DNA of 64,000 nucleotides from Chryseobacterium shigense (GCF_014207845.1 NZ_JACHLC010000003.1:248001-312000), one strand, 5' to 3'. Shown: positions 1-8,258, counted from the first letter of the stretch. Numbers and translations: made by a program. The notes: a model not told the origin generated them from the letters alone.

Positions 1-308
1 AGGTTTTTAAAAGTTGCGGAATCCGGTTTATGAAAATAGCTTTCCATTTGGGAATAAATGAACGAATCTACTTCTGTATTTCTATTGCCGGAAAGATATA
101 GGGTGGAGAGGTCCAGAAGTTCCTGTACTTTCTGCTTGGTAATGGAGTTTATGGCCTGCATACTATCCATCTGTACAGCAGGATAGCTTTTTACATTGTT
201 GCTGTTTCTTAGCATATCCAGATCGCTTACTTCTCTCTTTTTATTATTGCAGGAAACAAATGCTAAAAAAAGTAATGCGAAAATTAAAAAATTATTTATT
301 CTTTTCAT
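1..308 (-). CDS. Lipoprotein of unknown function, 3' part cut by window edge
   Basis: Reading the minus strand from the ATG at 306-308 gives an open frame that runs off the left edge, with 102 codons visible. The N-terminus is a lipoprotein signal: a short basic start, a hydrophobic stretch and the lipobox LAFVSC with Cys20. The mature part is polar (Asn, Ser, Lys) with no motif I recognise. The start overlaps the last 17 bases of the upstream 393-aa gene, so the two are probably cotranscribed and translationally coupled. The function is unknown, and the lipid anchor suggests the periplasm or outer membrane. Confidence 0.75.
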   Translation of the reverse strand, partial: MKRINNFLIFALLFLAFVSCNNKKREVSDLDMLRNSNNVKSYPAVQMDSMQAINSITKQKVQELLDLSTLYLSGNRNTEVDSFIYSQMESYFHKPDSATFKN

Positions 309-1473
309 CTGTAGATGCGATTTTAAATTTGATGGATACTATTTTTCCTTTACTGTCCTTTTTCATCTCTATAACACTGAGGTTTTTCAGAGATGTGGTA
401 GGGGTTGTAACGAGTGTAATATATTTTTGCTTATCAAGCCTTTCTATACCATAAGTATTATTGTCGTATACCTGGTAAATCACTGCATTATTGCTGATAA
501 GGCTTTCCAATTGATTTCTTTTCTGTTTAATAAGGGCAACCTGTTCTGCAGAAGTTCCGCCTTTTACATCTTTAATTGAGAAATAATAGGCTGCCATTTT
601 ATAATCATCCGGTTTCAGCTCTATCTTTTCCTCTTCAGGGGCATTTTCCAGATTCCGGTTAACCTCCAACGGCTCATAGAAGGGAGCACTGATCCTCATT
701 TTCAGGTTTTTATCTTTGGTAGAGTAGAGGAAACATTCTCCGGGCTTTATTTTATACATAATCGGAGATTCATTTTCTTTGATGACCATAATATCTAATG
801 TATTGATCACATTAACACTGCGGTCTTTGTCTATAAAGCAGTATTTATAAGTTTTTGAGAATATTTCGTCTTTAAAACCAAGAACTCCGGTAACGGCAAT
901 TAAAATGGTCGTAACAATAGCCCATGCATTTTTTTTGAGTAAATTTTTTCTTGAAACAGACGGTTGTGTTTCAACCGTGGATAATGTTACTTCTTTTTCT
1001 TTAATTGGCTGGTTATCAGTATTTGATTTTTGTAAATCAGTGTTTTCCTGAGGCTGAAACTCTATTTTTTTTGCCGGAATTTCAGTTTTTGGAATTTCAG
1101 GGGATAAGGATACTGTTTTTTCCAGTTCTTCGATGTCTTCCTGCTCAGAATCTTCATTTTCCTGCAGTAATTCTCCCGCAAAAAGATGCTGTTTTTTGAA
1201 GTCGTACCAAGATTCGTATCCTGCATAAACACTCAGTAAATTGAGCATGTCAATTCGGGGTAGCTTGGTAACCGGTGAAGTTTTAAAATAGGTGTAAAAA
1301 GATTTTTCGCTGATGTTGCCTTTCGCCTTTTTTCGAAGATCCTCCTGGAAATATATGATATCTATCCCTTTCCATTTTGAAATTTCATCCTGGGAAGGGG
1401 TAGATTTTTTTAAATATTCTGTTTGAACGTCTTTTTTTAGCTGTTCAAAGTGTAATAGATCTAAATCTGTCAA
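292..1473 (-). CDS. Membrane-anchored protein with N-terminal regulator-like domain, unknown function
   Basis: This is a 393-aa protein. Residues 1-100 form a soluble helical segment ending in the pattern SEKSFYTYF...LPRIDMLNLLSVYAGYESWYDF, which resembles helix-turn-helix-like N-terminal modules in Bacteroidota signalling proteins (my recollection, not a search). Residues 105-180 are a Glu/Pro/Thr-rich linker, about 184-201 is a single transmembrane helix, and 205-393 is an extracytoplasmic domain without recognised motifs. The start is TTG: an in-frame TAA lies two codons upstream and the next in-frame ATG is about 75 codons inside. The stop overlaps the start of the downstream lipoprotein gene. 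The layout suggests a trans-membrane signalling or anti-sigma-like role, but this is inference. Confidence 0.7.
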   Translation of the reverse strand: MTDLDLLHFEQLKKDVQTEYLKKSTPSQDEISKWKGIDIIYFQEDLRKKAKGNISEKSFYTYFKTSPVTKLPRIDMLNLLSVYAGYESWYDFKKQHLFAGELLQENEDSEQEDIEELEKTVSLSPEIPKTEIPAKKIEFQPQENTDLQKSNTDNQPIKEKEVTLSTVETQPSVSRKNLLKKNAWAIVTTILIAVTGVLGFKDEIFSKTYKYCFIDKDRSVNVINTLDIMVIKENESPIMYKIKPGECFLYSTKDKNLKMRISAPFYEPLEVNRNLENAPEEEKIELKPDDYKMAAYYFSIKDVKGGTSAEQVALIKQKRNQLESLISNNAVIYQVYDNNTYGIERLDKQKYITLVTTPTTSLKNLSVIEMKKDSKGKIVSIKFKIASTDEKNK

Positions 1474-1515
1474 TTTTTATTAAATGATTAAATTGTTGAT
1501 TATCAGTATTGTTTT

Positions 1516-1536
1516 TTTGTAAAATGATTTTACAAA
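1516..1536. promoter_or_regulatory. Perfect 10+1+10 palindrome, candidate operator
   Basis: TTTGTAAAAT, a central G, then ATTTTACAAA: the two 10-base arms are exact reverse complements. The palindrome overlaps the predicted -7 box and start region of the minus-strand gene at 292-1473. That position fits a repressor site, perhaps autoregulatory. It could also form an RNA hairpin near the 5' end of that transcript. Confidence 0.5.
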
Positions 1537-1564
1537 TGTATTACAATTATTTTTCATAAACAAC
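1533..1564 (-). promoter_or_regulatory. Predicted promoter for the 292-1473 gene
   Basis: On the minus strand, TACATTTG (1533-1540) matches the Bacteroidota -7 consensus TAnnTTTG exactly. GTTG (1561-1564) sits 20 bases upstream as a one-mismatch -33 box. It predicts a leader of roughly 50 bases before the TTG start. Confidence 0.5.
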
Positions 1565-1578
1565 TTTTGTATCTGCTC

Positions 1579-1586
1579 TACCTTTG
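1579..1586 (+). promoter_or_regulatory. Possible -7 box for the Ala-rich lipoprotein gene
   Basis: TACCTTTG matches TAnnTTTG exactly and lies about 70 bases before the ATG at 1656. No convincing TTTG box sits at 19-20 bases, so this is only half a promoter match. Confidence 0.35.
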
Positions 1587-1655
1587 TCTTGTTCAAATAA
1601 CAGAACAGAAGAAAATTTATAAAAACAATATTAACAAAATTAAATTTAATTTATT

Positions 1656-1997
1656 ATGAAAAAGTCATTATTCGTAGCTGCTATCGCTGCAATCTCTCTA
1701 GTTGCTTGTAAAAAAACTGAAACTACTTCTACTGAAGGAGCTACTGATTCTGCTGCTGCTAACGTAGCTGATTCTGCTGCTGTAGTTACAGATTCTGCTG
1801 CTAAAGTAATTGATTCAGCTGCTAACGTTGCTGTTGACGCTACTAAAGATGCTGCTGCTGCTACAACTGCTGCTGGTGTTGATGCTGCTAAAGCTACAAC
1901 TGAAGCTGCTGCTGACGCTGCTAAAGGTGCTGCTGATGCTGCTAAAGGAGCTGCAAAAGATGCTGCTAAAGAAGTTAAAGACGCTGCTAAGAAATAA
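1656..1997 (+). CDS. Small Ala/Lys/Asp-rich repetitive lipoprotein
   Basis: This is a 113-aa protein. Residues 1-18 are a lipoprotein signal (MKKSLFVAAIAAISLVAC, Cys18). The mature part is dominated by Ala with regularly spaced Asp, Lys and Thr: DSAA recurs four times in the first half, and DAAKGAA-type units fill the second half. Helical-wheel logic predicts a long amphipathic helix, as in LEA-like or apolipoprotein-like 11-residue repeats. Ala is almost always GCT, which gives the DNA a GCTGCT-rich texture and suggests high expression. It stands alone between a divergent gene and a convergent one and is followed by a strong terminator. It may be an abundant envelope or stress protein; the function is not known. 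Confidence 0.85.
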   Translation: MKKSLFVAAIAAISLVACKKTETTSTEGATDSAAANVADSAAVVTDSAAKVIDSAANVAVDATKDAAAATTAAGVDAAKATTEAAADAAKGAADAAKGAAKDAAKEVKDAAKK

Positions 1998-2023
1998 TTC
2001 TAGCATAAGCTTAACAATAAAAG

Positions 2024-2053
2024 AACCGTTTCACCCTGTGAGACGGTTTTTTT
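2024..2053 (+). terminator. Rho-independent terminator after the Ala-rich lipoprotein
   Basis: The stem AACCGTTTCAC / GTGAGACGGTT has one G-T pair and a short CCT loop, and is followed by a run of seven T. It lies 27 bases after the stop codon at 1997. Confidence 0.85.
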
Positions 2054-2214
2054 ATGCACATATTTTAGGATGGAAGATTCGAAGATGATATGATGTTACC
2101 TGTATAATGCTCAAAGTCAAAAACGTCTAATAAAAGTAGATTTATTCAATGAGACTGACTTGAACTTGTTTTATGGCTTGAACAACTTCCCTCTTCCTTC
2201 ACCAGGCTTCCTTT

Positions 2215-2988
2215 CTAAATATCATCTTTCTTTTGCCTCAACGATTCATAGCAGGTAATCGCTACAGCATTACTCAAATTTAAAGAGTCAATGCTTCCTG
2301 CCATAGGGATCAGCGTGTTTTTTCCTTTTCCAATCCAGAAGTCACTTAATCCTGAATGCTCAGTTCCGAATAATACAGCGGAGCGCTGTGTGAAATCTCT
2401 CTTATAAATATCTTCAGCAGTTTCATCCATAAGTGTTGTATAGATGTTGAAATTGTTTTTCTGCAGAAAGTTTAAAGTTTCTTCATTTTCAGCATCATAA
2501 ACTTCCATTCCGAAAAGACAGCCAACACTTGAACGGATTACATTAGGGTTATAAAAATCAGCTTTTCCGTTTGCAACCACCAAAGCATCAATTCCAAAAG
2601 CTTCACAACTTCTCAGAATTGCACCAAGATTGCCCGGTTTTTCTACTCCTTCCACAATGATTATGGTTGAGTTTTCTTTAGGAGTAAATGATGAAAGTGA
2701 ATTCTCTTTGGTTTTATAAATCCCGATAATTCCTTCAGAACTTCCTCTGTAAGCTATTTTTTCGTAAACTTTTTCACTTACATGATGGATTTTGCCTTCC
2801 GGAAGTTTTCCCTTAAATATGGTTTCGCAGATAAAAAACTCTACAGGTTCAAAATCATACTGTAAAGCTCTTTCATTTTCCTGCTGCCCTTCCACAACAA
2901 AAACCTTTGATTTTTTACGAAACCTGTTGTCAGCCAAAAGCTTGGTGACATTTTTTATTTTATCGTTCTGAAAACTCTCTATCAACAT
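2215..2988 (-). CDS. TrmH/SpoU-family RNA 2'-O-methyltransferase
   Basis: This 257-aa protein transfers a methyl group from S-adenosylmethionine to a ribose 2'-OH in rRNA or tRNA. Residues 1-95 form the substrate-binding domain that precedes the catalytic fold in RlmB-like members. The three SPOUT motifs are visible: motif 1 EKPGNLGAILRSCEAFG (about 116-132, with Asn120 and Arg126), motif 2 GTEHSGLS (208-215) and motif 3 SLNLSNA (235-241). The length fits the RlmB/TrmH group, but the target nucleotide cannot be read from sequence. It is a stand-alone gene that converges on the Ala-rich lipoprotein gene. Confidence 0.9.
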   Translation of the reverse strand: MLIESFQNDKIKNVTKLLADNRFRKKSKVFVVEGQQENERALQYDFEPVEFFICETIFKGKLPEGKIHHVSEKVYEKIAYRGSSEGIIGIYKTKENSLSSFTPKENSTIIIVEGVEKPGNLGAILRSCEAFGIDALVVANGKADFYNPNVIRSSVGCLFGMEVYDAENEETLNFLQKNNFNIYTTLMDETAEDIYKRDFTQRSAVLFGTEHSGLSDFWIGKGKNTLIPMAGSIDSLNLSNAVAITCYESLRQKKDDI

Positions 2989-3067
2989 GCTGCAAAATTA
3001 TGCAAAATTTGTGATTAGACGGGTTTAGTTTTAATGAAAAGGCTTTTTCAGTATTTTTAAATAGAAG

Positions 3068-3493
3068 TTATTTTTTTGGAGTATTTTGAATTTCCGGCTT
3101 AGACTTTAAGAGCAGCAAACTGCCGATAAACATGGTCACACAACTGGCAATCCACAGATAATATCCTAAACCATAAGAGGCAATAATGAATTTGTGTCCC
3201 GGTTCATTAACTATTATTTCAGTTTCAGTCAGATAATATAATGCTGCGCCCAGGGAAAGAAAACCTAAGAAAGCAGCTATTTTGGGCTGTCTGGCCAGCA
3301 AGAAAATCCATGAAAAGAAAAGTATAGGATTAGTTATCCAGGAAATCCCATCTCCGTAAAGATCGGTCCATCCCCATAGAAAACAAACTGAACCATATAC
3401 TTCACCTCCTTTTTGGGTAAAGACAGCAGGAAACATCAAAGAAATCAGAAAAACGACAATGCTGACAATGAAAATGATATGGTTTTTTTTCAT
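3068..3493 (-). CDS. Four-helix integral membrane protein, unknown function
   Basis: This 141-aa protein has about four hydrophobic segments (roughly 5-25, 52-68, 71-90 and 103-127) and a short basic C-terminus ending in PKK. No domain was recognised. It starts 2 bases after the rmuC stop on the same strand, so it is likely the second gene of an rmuC operon. A link to RmuC function is only guilt by association. Confidence 0.75.
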   Translation of the reverse strand: MKKNHIIFIVSIVVFLISLMFPAVFTQKGGEVYGSVCFLWGWTDLYGDGISWITNPILFFSWIFLLARQPKIAAFLGFLSLGAALYYLTETEIIVNEPGHKFIIASYGLGYYLWIASCVTMFIGSLLLLKSKPEIQNTPKK

Positions 3494-3495
3494 GT

Positions 3496-5043
3496 TTAGT
3501 TGTCCGGATCTAAGAAGCTGTTGTTATCAATGAGATTTTGTGGAGGGTTTTCTTCCAGTAGCTCAGTATTTTCTTCATTAGATTTGGCTCTTGTAATTAA
3601 GTTTTCAGGAAGTGATTTTGTAGCTTTAGCTCCCATTACCTTTAATCTTTGAGCGCTGGTTACCAGGTTTCCTCTTCCGTCAACCAGTTTATTCATAGCT
3701 CCTTCATATTCTGTTTTGGCTTCTTCCATTTTTTTACCCACCTTTAACAGATTGGTAACAAAACCATCAAATTTATCATATAAAGCTCCGGCTTGACGAG
3801 CAATTTCTATAGCATTTTCCTGTTGCTTCTGGTTGGTCCACATACTGTCAATTGTCCGAAGAGTCGCAAGTAATGTGGAAGGGGTAACTATTACGATATT
3901 TTTTTCAAATGCTTTGTTGTACAGCAGTTTGTCTTCATTGAGAGCAATGGCAAAAGCAGGTTCTATTGGAATAAACAGTAAAACAAAATCGGGGCTTTCC
4001 ATTTCATAAAGGCTATGGTAATTTTTGCTGCTCAGTTGTTCAATATGTCTTTTTAAAGATAAAACATGCTCTTTTAGAAATTGAGTTCTTTCTTCATCTT
4101 TTTCTTCGTTCACATAACGTTCGTAAGCAATCAGAGATACTTTAGAGTCAATAATCATTTTCTTTCCGTCAGGAAGGTTCACAATAACATCTGGCAATAC
4201 CCGGTTTCCTTCGGTAGTTAAATGGCTTTTCTGAATTTCATATTCTCTTCCTTTCTCCAGACCTGATTTCTCTAAGACTCTTTCTAATACCAATTCTCCC
4301 CAGTTTCCTTGAATTTTACTGTCACCTTTTAAGGCTTTAGTTAGATTTAAGGTCTCCTTGCTCATTTGGATATTTAAATCTTTCAGCCCAATGATTTGTT
4401 GTCGAAGGGCGGCATGATAATCAATACTTTCTTTGTGGGTGTCTTCTACCTTTTTTTCAAAATTGTTAATTTTTTCCTGAAGGGGATTTAATATATTTTT
4501 AAGATTCAGTTGGTTTTGTTCAGTAAACTTCTCTGTTTTTTCTTCTAATATTTTATTGGCTAAATTTTCAAACTGCAATTTACCTTCTTCCTGAATTTTT
4601 AGAACTTCTTCTTTTTGAGTTTCAACAGATTTTTTTAAGCTGTCATTAATTGCAGAAAGCTCAGAGTTTTTCGCAAAAATATTTTGCTTCTCTTCTAATA
4701 AATTTTCGATCTGGGAAGCCTGTTTTGAGTTAAGCTGTTTCATTTCTGAGAACTGAGCATTTAATGAGGTATATTCTGCAGAAATTTTTGCATATTCATT
4801 TTTCAGGTCATTCAACAGGTCTGTCTGTTGTTGGTTCTGTTCTTTTTCTTTGTTGATATTTTGGGTGAGTTCCTGAACTTTCAGATTAAGATTTTCCAGA
4901 TCCGAATGATTTTTGATATGCAGATTATTCAGTTCATCATAAGAATTTCTTGAAACCGTAGACGATTTTAAGGCAAAGTACAAAATAACGGCTCCCAGAA
5001 TTCCGCCAGCAATAAATCCAATAATTAAATATGTCATCTCCAT
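3496..5043 (-). CDS. rmuC: RmuC family DNA recombination protein
   Basis: This 515-aa protein has an N-terminal membrane helix (about 5-25), a long Gln/Glu/Lys/Asn-rich coiled coil (about 35-215) and the conserved RmuC domain (about 235-470). The domain includes KGDSKIQGNWGE, LPDVIVNLPDGKKMIIDSKVS and the Trp-containing segment before EIARQAG. In E. coli, RmuC limits inversions at short inverted repeats, and the core is a predicted PD-(D/E)XK-like nuclease fold. IIDSKVS fits the nuclease core. ATG codons at residues 1 and 3 are both usable as starts. It is followed within 2 bases by a small membrane protein gene. Confidence 0.93.
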   Translation of the reverse strand: MEMTYLIIGFIAGGILGAVILYFALKSSTVSRNSYDELNNLHIKNHSDLENLNLKVQELTQNINKEKEQNQQQTDLLNDLKNEYAKISAEYTSLNAQFSEMKQLNSKQASQIENLLEEKQNIFAKNSELSAINDSLKKSVETQKEEVLKIQEEGKLQFENLANKILEEKTEKFTEQNQLNLKNILNPLQEKINNFEKKVEDTHKESIDYHAALRQQIIGLKDLNIQMSKETLNLTKALKGDSKIQGNWGELVLERVLEKSGLEKGREYEIQKSHLTTEGNRVLPDVIVNLPDGKKMIIDSKVSLIAYERYVNEEKDEERTQFLKEHVLSLKRHIEQLSSKNYHSLYEMESPDFVLLFIPIEPAFAIALNEDKLLYNKAFEKNIVIVTPSTLLATLRTIDSMWTNQKQQENAIEIARQAGALYDKFDGFVTNLLKVGKKMEEAKTEYEGAMNKLVDGRGNLVTSAQRLKVMGAKATKSLPENLITRAKSNEENTELLEENPPQNLIDNNSFLDPDN

Positions 5044-5124
5044 GCTTCAAAATTACAAAAAGAAAAATTGATTTCTTTTATGGGAAACCGTCAAAATTTT
5101 ATCAGATGAAAGAATGAATATGGA

Positions 5125-5880
5125 CTAAACAGTTTTTGTTCCGGATAGAATTTCAATATTTTTCACAATGTCATTGCTTTCACATTTTTTCAGTTCTTTA
5201 GTTAAAGCAGGTGTAAGGAGCTTAGGATTTAAGATCTGAGATGCCACTTTTGCTGCAGCATAATCTACAATATTGATAACGGATTCTCTTAAAAAATTGG
5301 GTGTATTAGAAGCTATGACTGCGGTGGCCCAGGAAGTTTCCCTTGCTTTGGAAATCGCGAAATCCAGAATGGCATTATCTTTACCATTTGAGATTTTGTC
5401 GATAAGATCCACAGGATAGCATATTTTGTTTAAAGAATCCTGGACCTGTTGGTTGATTGAAGCTATTACTGTGTTGATATTTTCAAAATCTTTTTTAAGC
5501 GGATTTATTTTCCGATACGGCATTATTGTAGCTGCCGAGATCCCCAGATCAAGATTAATATGAGCATTCATTCCTAAGAAAATATGCTGTAAGATCAGAA
5601 GGTTTTTGTTTTTAGTTGCTTCAAAGGCCAAATACCAGGAGTTTGTGATCTTTTTTCCTTTACTGTAGTTTTCCCACGCGTCTAAATATCTTTGGGCAAA
5701 AGCAATATCTAATAAAATCATCCTGGGATTGTCTTCAAACTTTTTTTGTTGGATTCCCTTTAAAACCTGAGCGGTCATAATTCTGTAAGTACATGCAAAA
5801 TATCCGGCTGGACTTTGGTTTTCTTTGCACCAGATGATGATATCATCCAGTTTTTTAAGGACTTCTTCTATTGTTTTCAT
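5125..5880 (-). CDS. DUF5995 family protein
   Basis: This is a 251-aa soluble protein with no signal peptide. I recognise the DUF5995 pattern from the centre, where NKNLLILQHIFLGMNAHINLDLG (about residues 95-120) is followed by the ISAATI segment. The His residues of HIF, NAH and NLDLG hint at a metal site in an all-helical fold, but the biochemical role is not established. It lies alone on the minus strand, 81 bases downstream of the rmuC start. Confidence 0.7.
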   Translation of the reverse strand: MKTIEEVLKKLDDIIIWCKENQSPAGYFACTYRIMTAQVLKGIQQKKFEDNPRMILLDIAFAQRYLDAWENYSKGKKITNSWYLAFEATKNKNLLILQHIFLGMNAHINLDLGISAATIMPYRKINPLKKDFENINTVIASINQQVQDSLNKICYPVDLIDKISNGKDNAILDFAISKARETSWATAVIASNTPNFLRESVINIVDYAAAKVASQILNPKLLTPALTKELKKCESNDIVKNIEILSGTKTV

Positions 5881-5961
5881 AAAGGTTTTAGTTTTCTTAA
5901 AAATAGTAAAAACTTACTATGATTATGATACAGAGTAATTATTTCTTTAGTTTTAATTAAA

Positions 5962-5989
5962 CAAAAAAAGTGAGCCGGAAAGACTCACT
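5962..5989 (-). terminator. Terminator after the YciI-like gene
   Basis: AGTGAG (5969-5974) and CTCACT (5984-5989) form the stem. On the minus strand it is followed by a run of seven T. It lies 26 bases past the stop codon at 6015. Confidence 0.7.
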
Positions 5990-6014
5990 GTAAATTATAC
6001 ATTGTAATATGATA

Positions 6015-6485
6015 TTATGGATTTTCTTTCGAAATTTCCTCATGATGTTTTAAATACAAAGGCAATGCGGCAGATCCATACCACGGGAATATTTCATAAC
6101 TGAACACCCCGGCCTGTACTGCAGGATCAGTTTTTACCCATTGCTCGGCTTCTTCTTTAGACTTTGTGTTGAAAATAAACATACCTCGGTAATTTTCTTT
6201 GTTTTGCTCAAGGAAAGGTCCTGCCACAACAATTTTTCCTTCATCAGCCAGTTTTCCGATGTTGGCTAAATGGCCTTTCATCAGCTCTCCCATTTTGGCT
6301 TTGTCTTCAACTTTTGTAGGGCCGGAAGTGAGCATTATGATCGTGTAAGGTTTCATTCCGTATTTATCAGCACCTAGAGACGTTGCCAGTTCCTGATTGA
6401 ATTTCGGTTTTTCTGTTTTCTTTTCCTGAGCGAAGGATAATGTTCCTGCAAGAAGAGATAAGGTTAAAAATGTTTTTAGTTTCAT
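6015..6485 (-). CDS. Exported YciI-related (YCII) domain protein
   Basis: This is a 156-aa protein. Residues 1-20 (MKLKTFLTLSLLAGTLSFAQ) are a Sec signal peptide. The remainder is a dimeric alpha-beta barrel of the YCII type: the GHLANIGKLADEGKIVVAGPF core, then MFIFNTKSKEEAEQWVKTDP and a terminal segment rich in aromatics and His. Most YCII proteins are cytoplasmic, so the signal peptide is a noteworthy variation. The start lies 4 bases after the pncB stop, so cotranscription with pncB is likely although no metabolic link is obvious. The catalytic role is unknown. Confidence 0.8.
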   Translation of the reverse strand: MKLKTFLTLSLLAGTLSFAQEKKTEKPKFNQELATSLGADKYGMKPYTIIMLTSGPTKVEDKAKMGELMKGHLANIGKLADEGKIVVAGPFLEQNKENYRGMFIFNTKSKEEAEQWVKTDPAVQAGVFSYEIFPWYGSAALPLYLKHHEEISKENP

Positions 6486-6489
6486 TGTG

Positions 6490-7668
6490 TTAATCTTTTA
6501 TTCTTAAAAATTCTTTAGCCAGTTCGATCATTTTAGGATCTCCGGTGTATTTTCCATGTTCGTCGGAAAGTTTTACGGTTGGGATCCACTCTTTGTTCGG
6601 AGCCTGTACCCCGATCAGCTTCATTACTATATTCATTGGTTTTAAACCGACATCGTTGGTAAGATTGGTTCCGATTCCGAAGGATACCCCGATTTTTCCT
6701 TTGCAGTAGTTGGTGATTTCTTCTACCTTTTCCAGGTTTAATGCATCAGAAAAGATGATATATTTAAATAAAGGATTGATTCCGTTATTTTGATAGTGGG
6801 CTATTGTTTTGTCTGCAAACTCCAACGGATCACCACTGTCATGGCGTACACCGTCAAACAGTTTTGCGAATTTTTTGTCAAACTGCTGGAAGAAAACATC
6901 AGTAGTATAAGTATCTGATAATGCAACTCCAAGATCACCTCTGTAAACGTCTACCCAATGTTCGAGTGCCATTTCGTTGGCCATTTTAAAACCATATTCG
7001 GCGGCATGGAACATAAACCATTCATGTGCATGGGTGCCAATTGGTTTTACATTGTATTTCATGGCAAAATGTACATTGGAACTTCCGATGAAGGTTGATT
7101 CTTTATTTTGTGTTAAAGCTTCCATCACCAGATTCTGTACCTTATAGGAATGTCTTCTTCTGGTCCCGAATTCTGCGAAATTTACACCAAGCCTTGCGAG
7201 TGAATCTGCTTTTTCTAAAGTTCTGTTCATAACGATCTCATTGGAATCTCTTTCCATATGGTTCATTTCGTAATGAAGTTCACTGATCAAAGCAAGAAGG
7301 GGAACTTCCCAGAGAATGGTCCTGTACCAAAGTCCTTCAACCGTTACGGAAAGATCGCTGCCTTCCTGGTGTATCTTTACCTCAGACGGATCGTAATGAT
7401 AGCCTTCTAAAAAATCCAGATAGGGCAGATCTATATAAGGACAGGTTCTTGCCATGAATTTTTTTTCTTCCTTGGTAAGCTTCAGTTCTGCCATTTTGTT
7501 GACTGCTTCCTTTAAAGCCGCATCGAAACCTTCCGGAAACTGGTGTTTTCCTCTGTTGATGAATTCATATTTTACAATGGAGCTTGGGAATAGCTTTACC
7601 ACTGCATTTTGCATCGTTATTTTATAGAAATCGTTATCCAGAATAGAGTTTAATCGAACATCATTCAT
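6490..7668 (-). CDS. pncB: Nicotinate phosphoribosyltransferase
   Basis: This 392-aa enzyme joins nicotinate to PRPP with ATP hydrolysis, giving nicotinate mononucleotide, the entry step of the Preiss-Handler NAD salvage path. Family motifs are clear: the N-terminal DNDFYKITMQ, the segment FGTRRRHS (around 167) that contacts phosphate, GTHAHEWFMFHAAEYG with the catalytic His region, and the PRPP-site part RHDSGDP. The length matches bacterial PncB (about 390-400). The later pathway enzyme NadD is also in this window at 57201-57785 but is not linked. A -7 box lies 20 bases upstream of the start. Confidence 0.95.
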   Translation of the reverse strand: MNDVRLNSILDNDFYKITMQNAVVKLFPSSIVKYEFINRGKHQFPEGFDAALKEAVNKMAELKLTKEEKKFMARTCPYIDLPYLDFLEGYHYDPSEVKIHQEGSDLSVTVEGLWYRTILWEVPLLALISELHYEMNHMERDSNEIVMNRTLEKADSLARLGVNFAEFGTRRRHSYKVQNLVMEALTQNKESTFIGSSNVHFAMKYNVKPIGTHAHEWFMFHAAEYGFKMANEMALEHWVDVYRGDLGVALSDTYTTDVFFQQFDKKFAKLFDGVRHDSGDPLEFADKTIAHYQNNGINPLFKYIIFSDALNLEKVEEITNYCKGKIGVSFGIGTNLTNDVGLKPMNIVMKLIGVQAPNKEWIPTVKLSDEHGKYTGDPKMIELAKEFLRIKD

Positions 7669-7687
7669 AATATGTGTAATTTTAACG

Positions 7688-7695
7688 CAAATATA
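7688..7695 (-). promoter_or_regulatory. -7 promoter box for pncB
   Basis: The minus strand reads TATATTTG, an exact TAnnTTTG match 20 bases before the pncB ATG. There is no clear -33 TTTG. Confidence 0.45.
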
Positions 7696-7705
7696 GTCAT
7701 TTAAA

Positions 7706-7738
7706 ATAAAAATCGCCTAAATGTAAGACGATTTTTTT
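7706..7738 (-). terminator. Terminator after dps
   Basis: AAAAATCG (7708-7715) pairs with CGATTTTT (7729-7736) across a 13-base loop. The minus strand ends in a T-rich run. It lies between the dps stop and the pncB promoter. Confidence 0.65.
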
Positions 7739-7761
7739 ATTAATCGGTTGATTTTTGCAGG

Positions 7762-8238
7762 TTACTTCCCTAAATAAGAATTGTACATCCATACTTCTTT
7801 TTCCTGTTCGGTAATGTAATCACTCATTTGAGAGTTGGTTCCTTCATCTCCTGCTGCGTCTGTAATGTCCAGAAGCTCTCTTTGCAGGTCAATCACTACT
7901 TTGAAAGAATTTAGGATAAGCTCAACACTTTTGTTGGCATCCGTTACTTCTTTGCTCTCTTTAATACTAGCCACTTTCAGATAATCTGAGTAGTTGTGGG
8001 CTGGAGTTGCTCCTAAAGTAAGGATTCTTTCCGCGATCTCATCAATTTTCAGCACAAGACTGTTATATAATTCTTCAAACTTAGGATGAAGCGTGAAAAA
8101 CTGATCTCCTTTAATATTCCAGTGGGAACCTCTTGTGTTTTGGTAAAATACGGAATAATTGGCTAACAGGATATTTAATTTTTCTGAAATGTTTTTACAG
8201 TCGGCCTCTTTTAAGCCGATAATACTTGCATTTTTCAT
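7762..8238 (-). CDS. dps: Dps-type ferritin-like DNA-protection protein
   Basis: This 158-aa four-helix protein has the inter-subunit ferroxidase ligands of Dps in the usual spacing: His39 (GSHWNIKG), His51 (LHPKFEELY), Asp66 and Glu70 (KIDEIAERI). Dps dodecamers oxidise Fe(II) with peroxide and store it, shielding DNA in stationary phase or oxidative stress. The N-terminus is short, with one Lys at residue 2 and one at 10, so DNA binding through a Lys-rich tail is not obvious. It is monocistronic, with its own -7 box upstream and a terminator downstream. Confidence 0.93.
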   Translation of the reverse strand: MKNASIIGLKEADCKNISEKLNILLANYSVFYQNTRGSHWNIKGDQFFTLHPKFEELYNSLVLKIDEIAERILTLGATPAHNYSDYLKVASIKESKEVTDANKSVELILNSFKVVIDLQRELLDITDAAGDEGTNSQMSDYITEQEKEVWMYNSYLGK

Positions 8239-8258
8239 AAGTTTATTTTTTATGTTAA

